From the NCBI RefSeq assembly GCF_023824195.1, contig NZ_CP085442.1, positions 2,146,001 to 2,210,000 of the forward strand: DNA of 64,000 bases. The letters run 5' to 3'. Numbering within the stretch: position 1 is the stretch's first letter; each line of letters opens with the position of its first letter. This document shows positions 61,108 to 64,000 of this stretch, piece by piece. The DNA is from Priestia megaterium. Its GTDB lineage: Bacteria > Bacillota > Bacilli > Bacillales > Bacillaceae_H. Both the position numbers and the translations under genes were made by a program. The notes under the pieces were generated by a model. The model did not search any database. It saw only the letters and a program-made list of their open reading frames with translations, and was not told the origin of the DNA.

Positions 61108-62532
61108 ATGATAAAAATAGCATTCAAAGGATTACTTATTATTTTATCTTTATATATTCTGTATGTGGTTATAACGGCGGTGGTTCTCTTTTATGTACCT
61201 TTAAAAACAGGAGAGGAAACGACCTCAATTAAACCGGCTAGCTTTTTTGGTCACAGTGAGTCTACGGACCGAGTCAGACTTCTTGAAGATGGTTATGAGG
61301 CAGGAAGAGTTCGTATTCAAATGATTCAAGAAGCTGAGAAATCGATTGATATTGCTTATTACTCAATAGGAAAAGGAGAGTCAACTGATTTAATTATGGC
61401 CGCTCTTTTTAAAGCAGCTGATCGAGGCGTCCATACTCGCGTTCTTTTAGATGGGATAGCTAACGGCTTACGGGGAAACCGAAGAGGCGTGCTCTATGCA
61501 TTAGCTTCACATCCTAATATTGAAGTAAAGTATTACGAACCGTTTCAATTGTTTAAACCTTGGGCGTGGCATAATCGTATGCATGACAAAATAATGATTG
61601 TAGACGGGAGACTAGGTATAATAGGAGGACGGAATATAGGGGACAAATATTTGGCTAAAAAGCCTCCTCCAGACTTCGTCTATGATCGTGATGTCTTTAT
61701 TACAAACAGCAAACATAAACAAGATAGCGTCATCACTCAAATGCAAAATTATATAAATGAATTATGGGCTCATCCTTACACTAAAAAAGCTTTTCATCAT
61801 CTCACCCAGTACCAGGTCGATCAGGGAAAGAGGATGAAAGCTTTGCTGCTGCAGCAATATGATAAAGCTAAGCAAGTAGGAGAAACGTTTGCGACGCCTA
61901 AGATTAATTGGAATGCTTCCACCGTTCCTACAAAGCGTGTTTCTTTTATTCATAATCCAATTGAACGCTTTAATAAAAGACCTTTTATGTGGAAAACGTT
62001 TATTAACCTGGCAGAAGGAGCTAACCGCTCTGTTCTTATTCAAAGTCCTTATGTGGTGCCAACTAATGCGATGAGAAAGTATACAGCAATGAAAAAGAAT
62101 CCAGCTGTTCAATGGACACTACTCACAAATTCAGTTACATCTACGCCCAATGTGTTGGCTTTTTCCGGGTATATAAGTATGCGTGATACGATTATGAAGA
62201 CAGGTGTAAAGCTTTACGAATACCAAGGACCTTATTCGATCCATGCAAAGTCTGTGATTTATGATCAAAGACTCAGCGCCGTAGGCTCTTTTAATTTAGA
62301 TTCCCGTTCTACATTTTTGAATAATGAATCAATGGTCATTATCGATAGTCAAGAATTTGCAAAAAAGTTGACGATAGCGATGGAAAACAAAATGGATAAA
62401 AGTATCCTTATTGCCAACCATAAGCGATGGATTAAATCTCCTGACATCCAAAAGAAAGAAGAACCTGTTATGAAGCGAACCTTCCTATACGCCCTTGCAA
62501 AAGTGACGAGGTTTTTTAAGGAATTTATTTAA
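61108..62532 (+). CDS. Phospholipase D-superfamily membrane enzyme (cardiolipin synthase-like)
   Basis: A 474-residue protein: one N-terminal membrane segment (about 4-30) and two PLD half-domains. HKD motif 1 is HDKIMIVDG (about 157-165) with GGRNIGD; motif 2 is HAKSVIYD (about 378-385) with GSFNLDSRS. This is the layout of cardiolipin synthases and related phosphatidyltransferases acting at the membrane, but the single N-terminal helix suggests a PLD-type hydrolase/transferase whose substrate is uncertain. ATG 61108 follows TGGAG. Confidence 0.82.
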   Translation: MIKIAFKGLLIILSLYILYVVITAVVLFYVPLKTGEETTSIKPASFFGHSESTDRVRLLEDGYEAGRVRIQMIQEAEKSIDIAYYSIGKGESTDLIMAALFKAADRGVHTRVLLDGIANGLRGNRRGVLYALASHPNIEVKYYEPFQLFKPWAWHNRMHDKIMIVDGRLGIIGGRNIGDKYLAKKPPPDFVYDRDVFITNSKHKQDSVITQMQNYINELWAHPYTKKAFHHLTQYQVDQGKRMKALLLQQYDKAKQVGETFATPKINWNASTVPTKRVSFIHNPIERFNKRPFMWKTFINLAEGANRSVLIQSPYVVPTNAMRKYTAMKKNPAVQWTLLTNSVTSTPNVLAFSGYISMRDTIMKTGVKLYEYQGPYSIHAKSVIYDQRLSAVGSFNLDSRSTFLNNESMVIIDSQEFAKKLTIAMENKMDKSILIANHKRWIKSPDIQKKEEPVMKRTFLYALAKVTRFFKEFI

Positions 62533-62549
62533 ACAACCGGCAGTAGAAC

Positions 62550-62586
62550 AAAAAGCACTCAATGAACATTCATTGAGTGCTTTTTG
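62550..62586 (+). terminator. Terminator after the PLD gene
   Basis: AAAAAGCACTCAATGA / TCATTGAGTGCTTTTT, near-perfect stem, T-run. Confidence 0.9.
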
Positions 62587-62703
62587 TTACATATCTTATA
62601 AATAAGTGAATAAACACACTTATCACATGATGTAAATTATCCTCTTTTATTTACTGGGGAAAATAGGTAGTATAAACATAATAAACAAAAAGGAGGAAGG
62701 CAC

Positions 62704-63234
62704 GTGGAAACCGCTGTTTTGATGAAACCAGATGTAGCCTACCGGAAGGCTTATATGAGCTTTTATAATGAATGGAAAGAAAGCGGAGAAAAAATGATTC
62801 CGTGGGTAATTGCTAAAGATCCTGCTTACTTTGAAAAAATGGTTCAAGAGTTGTTAGATGCAGAAAAAGGGATCGGATTAAAAAAAGGATATGTACCCGA
62901 TTCCACCTACTGGCTAATGCATCACGAAAAAGTAATAGGCGTAGTTAATATCCGCCATGAGCTAAGTGAAATACTTCGAAACAGCGGAGGACATATAGGT
63001 TATGGCATTCGGCCAAGCGAAAGACAAAAAGGATATGCGAAGCTGCTACTGAAGTTATCTCTTCAAGAAATTAAAAAGCTGGGGGTTCAACGGGCATTAG
63101 TTGTGTGTGATGATTGGAACACCGCTTCTCATCGAACTATTCTGGCAAACGGTGGTATACAAGACGAGGATTATATAGAAGAGGACGGAGCTGTTGTTCA
63201 ACGCTTTTGGATTCATACGGATAAAATGGCATAA
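62704..63234 (+). CDS. GNAT-family acetyltransferase
   Basis: A 176-residue protein with the GNAT fold: an HIGYGIRPSERQKGYAKLLL core (about 100-119) including the acetyl-CoA loop RQKGYA, and VCDDWNTASHRTILANGG (about 138-155). The substrate is unknown; the type resembles predicted acetyltransferases of small molecules. GTG 62704 follows AAAGGAGGAAG. Confidence 0.82.
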   Translation: METAVLMKPDVAYRKAYMSFYNEWKESGEKMIPWVIAKDPAYFEKMVQELLDAEKGIGLKKGYVPDSTYWLMHHEKVIGVVNIRHELSEILRNSGGHIGYGIRPSERQKGYAKLLLKLSLQEIKKLGVQRALVVCDDWNTASHRTILANGGIQDEDYIEEDGAVVQRFWIHTDKMA

Positions 63235-63266
63235 GAAAGAGGTGAATTTTTCAATTCTCCTCTTTT
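63235..63266. terminator. Terminator between convergent genes
   Basis: AAAGAGG / CCTCTTT with inner GAATT / AATTC pairs, one mismatch. Confidence 0.65.
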
Positions 63267-63270
63267 ATGC

Positions 63271-63558
63271 TTAGTCATATTGTTTTAAAGCTAGCTTCAA
63301 CCGCATATAGGTATACATGGCGTATGCCTGTCTTCCTTCTAAACTGTACGGATTTGCTTTGGAGCAAAGACAGTCAAGAAATTGCTCATCACATGAGCGG
63401 CATGATCCGTAATCTTCATAGCATAAATCATGGTATTTACAGCAGCAGTCTACATCATTTACAGGACATCCGGGACCACTGCATCCGGGACCACACCATT
63501 TATAGCCAGGGAAGAGGCAGGGCGTGGCTTTCCGTTTGTTCGGAACAGACATAATCAT
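63271..63558 (-). CDS. Small phospholipase A2-like protein
   Basis: A 95-residue cysteine-rich protein. The segment VDCCCKYHDLCYEDYGSC (about 36-53) carries the phospholipase A2 CCxxHDxC active-site pattern with His-Asp, preceded by the glycine-rich CGPGCSGPGCP, where secreted PLA2s bind Ca2+. There is no signal peptide, and the length is below that of eukaryotic PLA2s. It could be a true esterase or a structural relative, such as a spore-associated protein. Start ATG 63558 or 63552 behind AAAGG. Confidence 0.65.
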   Translation of the reverse strand: MIMSVPNKRKATPCLFPGYKWCGPGCSGPGCPVNDVDCCCKYHDLCYEDYGSCRSCDEQFLDCLCSKANPYSLEGRQAYAMYTYMRLKLALKQYD

Positions 63559-63657
63559 ACATCCTTTTCAATAGTCTCTTTACATTAAATGCAAGAAAAA
63601 GAAAAGAGACAGGGACAAACACCTTGCAGCAGCAGCCTAATTTTCATGAATTTCTAT

Positions 63658-63999
63658 TTAATCGATAAATGCGTCATTCATCCGCATTAATAGTTTGCCA
63701 AAAAGCTCCTTTTCTTCACTTGACCATTTTTTTAACATACTATGATAGCGTTCAAGACGCATTTGCTTATCAGTTTGCAGCATTTGTTTTCCACGTGGTG
63801 TGATGTCAAATAGGCTGACGCGTCCATCCGAAGGATCAGAGGAGCGGGAAATAAGCTTTTTATTTTCTAAAGCAGCTGCTTGTCTAGACAGAGTTGAAAT
63901 GTCAAGTTTAAATGCTTCTGCTAGCTCTTTTACACGCGCTGGTCCAAATTCATCTAATTGCCGTAATAATAAATAAGCTGATCTTTCTAGGTTTCCTAT
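63658..63999 (-). CDS. MarR-family regulator (5' end outside window)
   Basis: The frame is open to the window edge on the minus strand; the last 114 residues are visible. The winged helix is recognisable: LAEAFKLDISTLSRQAAALENK (recognition helix) and the wing SSDPSDGRVSLFDITPRGK. A C-terminal dimerisation helix ends in FID. MarR proteins usually repress efflux or stress genes; the partner genes lie beyond the window. Confidence 0.85.
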   Translation of the reverse strand: MGNLERSAYLLLRQLDEFGPARVKELAEAFKLDISTLSRQAAALENKKLISRSSDPSDGRVSLFDITPRGKQMLQTDKQMRLERYHSMLKKWSSEEKELFGKLLMRMNDAFID

Positions 64000-64000
64000 T

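Noticed and set aside
63267..63554. 95-codon forward frame opposite the PLA2-like gene
   Set aside because: Exactly antisense to the better supported reverse gene with its CCxxHDxC motif and ribosome binding site.
1..64000. tRNA, rRNA, CRISPR arrays, prophage or intact IS elements
   Set aside because: None recognised on reading both strands; the gene spacing is that of ordinary chromosome.

Overview
The window is chromosomal DNA of an endospore-forming, low-GC Gram-positive Bacillaceae. Gene content (gltC/gltAB, ydbS/ydbT, a reorganised ytmI-type sulfur operon with ribR, sspH, a CwlC-like amidase, folD with a PurR-type site), AAGGAGG-like ribosome binding sites and a CYP109-type P450 best fit the Priestia (Bacillus) megaterium group. 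This assignment is inference from protein resemblance, not a database match. No rRNA, tRNA, CRISPR array, intact insertion sequence or prophage block was seen.

Layout. 1-8.4 kb: 3' end of an NhaC-type antiporter, a GntR/FCD regulator divergent from an amino-acid permease with a perfect 20-bp palindrome between them, a membrane acyltransferase, a PrsA-like foldase and an OmpR-type two-component system. 8.9-17.3 kb: allantoinase, a POT peptide transporter, NAD-malic enzyme plus a 2-hydroxycarboxylate transporter, and a HAD phosphatase. 17.4-26.2 kb: a sulfur-salvage module made of a divergent MsnO8-type monooxygenase (ytmO-like), an SsuE-like FMN reductase, an acetyltransferase, a glutaredoxin-like protein, a cystine-type ABC transporter, a RibR-like flavokinase/regulator and an NtaA/SnaA-type monooxygenase. 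The module is bracketed by two inverted copies of a dispersed repeat and carries two similar promoters, each followed by a leader terminator.

26.3-35.5 kb: a CwlC-like sporulation amidase behind a sigma-K-like promoter, an orphan MobC-like protein, a large secreted amidase, acetyltransferase, lipoprotein, ZIP metal transporter, P450 and LOG-family protein. 35.8-47.6 kb: ACT-domain malic enzyme with a CcpA-like cre site, ydbS-ydbT, D-serine dehydratase, a CWC protein with a PfkB kinase, heme O synthase, a poly-gamma-glutamate hydrolase-like protein, a methyltransferase, a MerR regulator and several small or spore-type proteins including sspH. 47.6-64 kb: a DUF3900 protein, gltC and gltAB with GltC-type dyads, a staygreen-family protein, an alpha/beta hydrolase, folD with a PurBox, a DUF3298 protein, a phospholipase D-type enzyme, a GNAT protein, a tiny phospholipase A2-like protein and a truncated MarR regulator.

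The least explained structure is a dispersed intergenic element of about 290-340 bp, present five times (one copy internally deleted). Every copy starts within about 12 bases of a stop codon, has its hairpin/T-run end towards that gene, has loosely inverted termini and has a structured core. The sulfur module is functionally coherent: uptake, N-acetylation, two FMNH2-dependent oxygenases, a likely FMN reductase and a RibR homologue that could adjust FMN supply.
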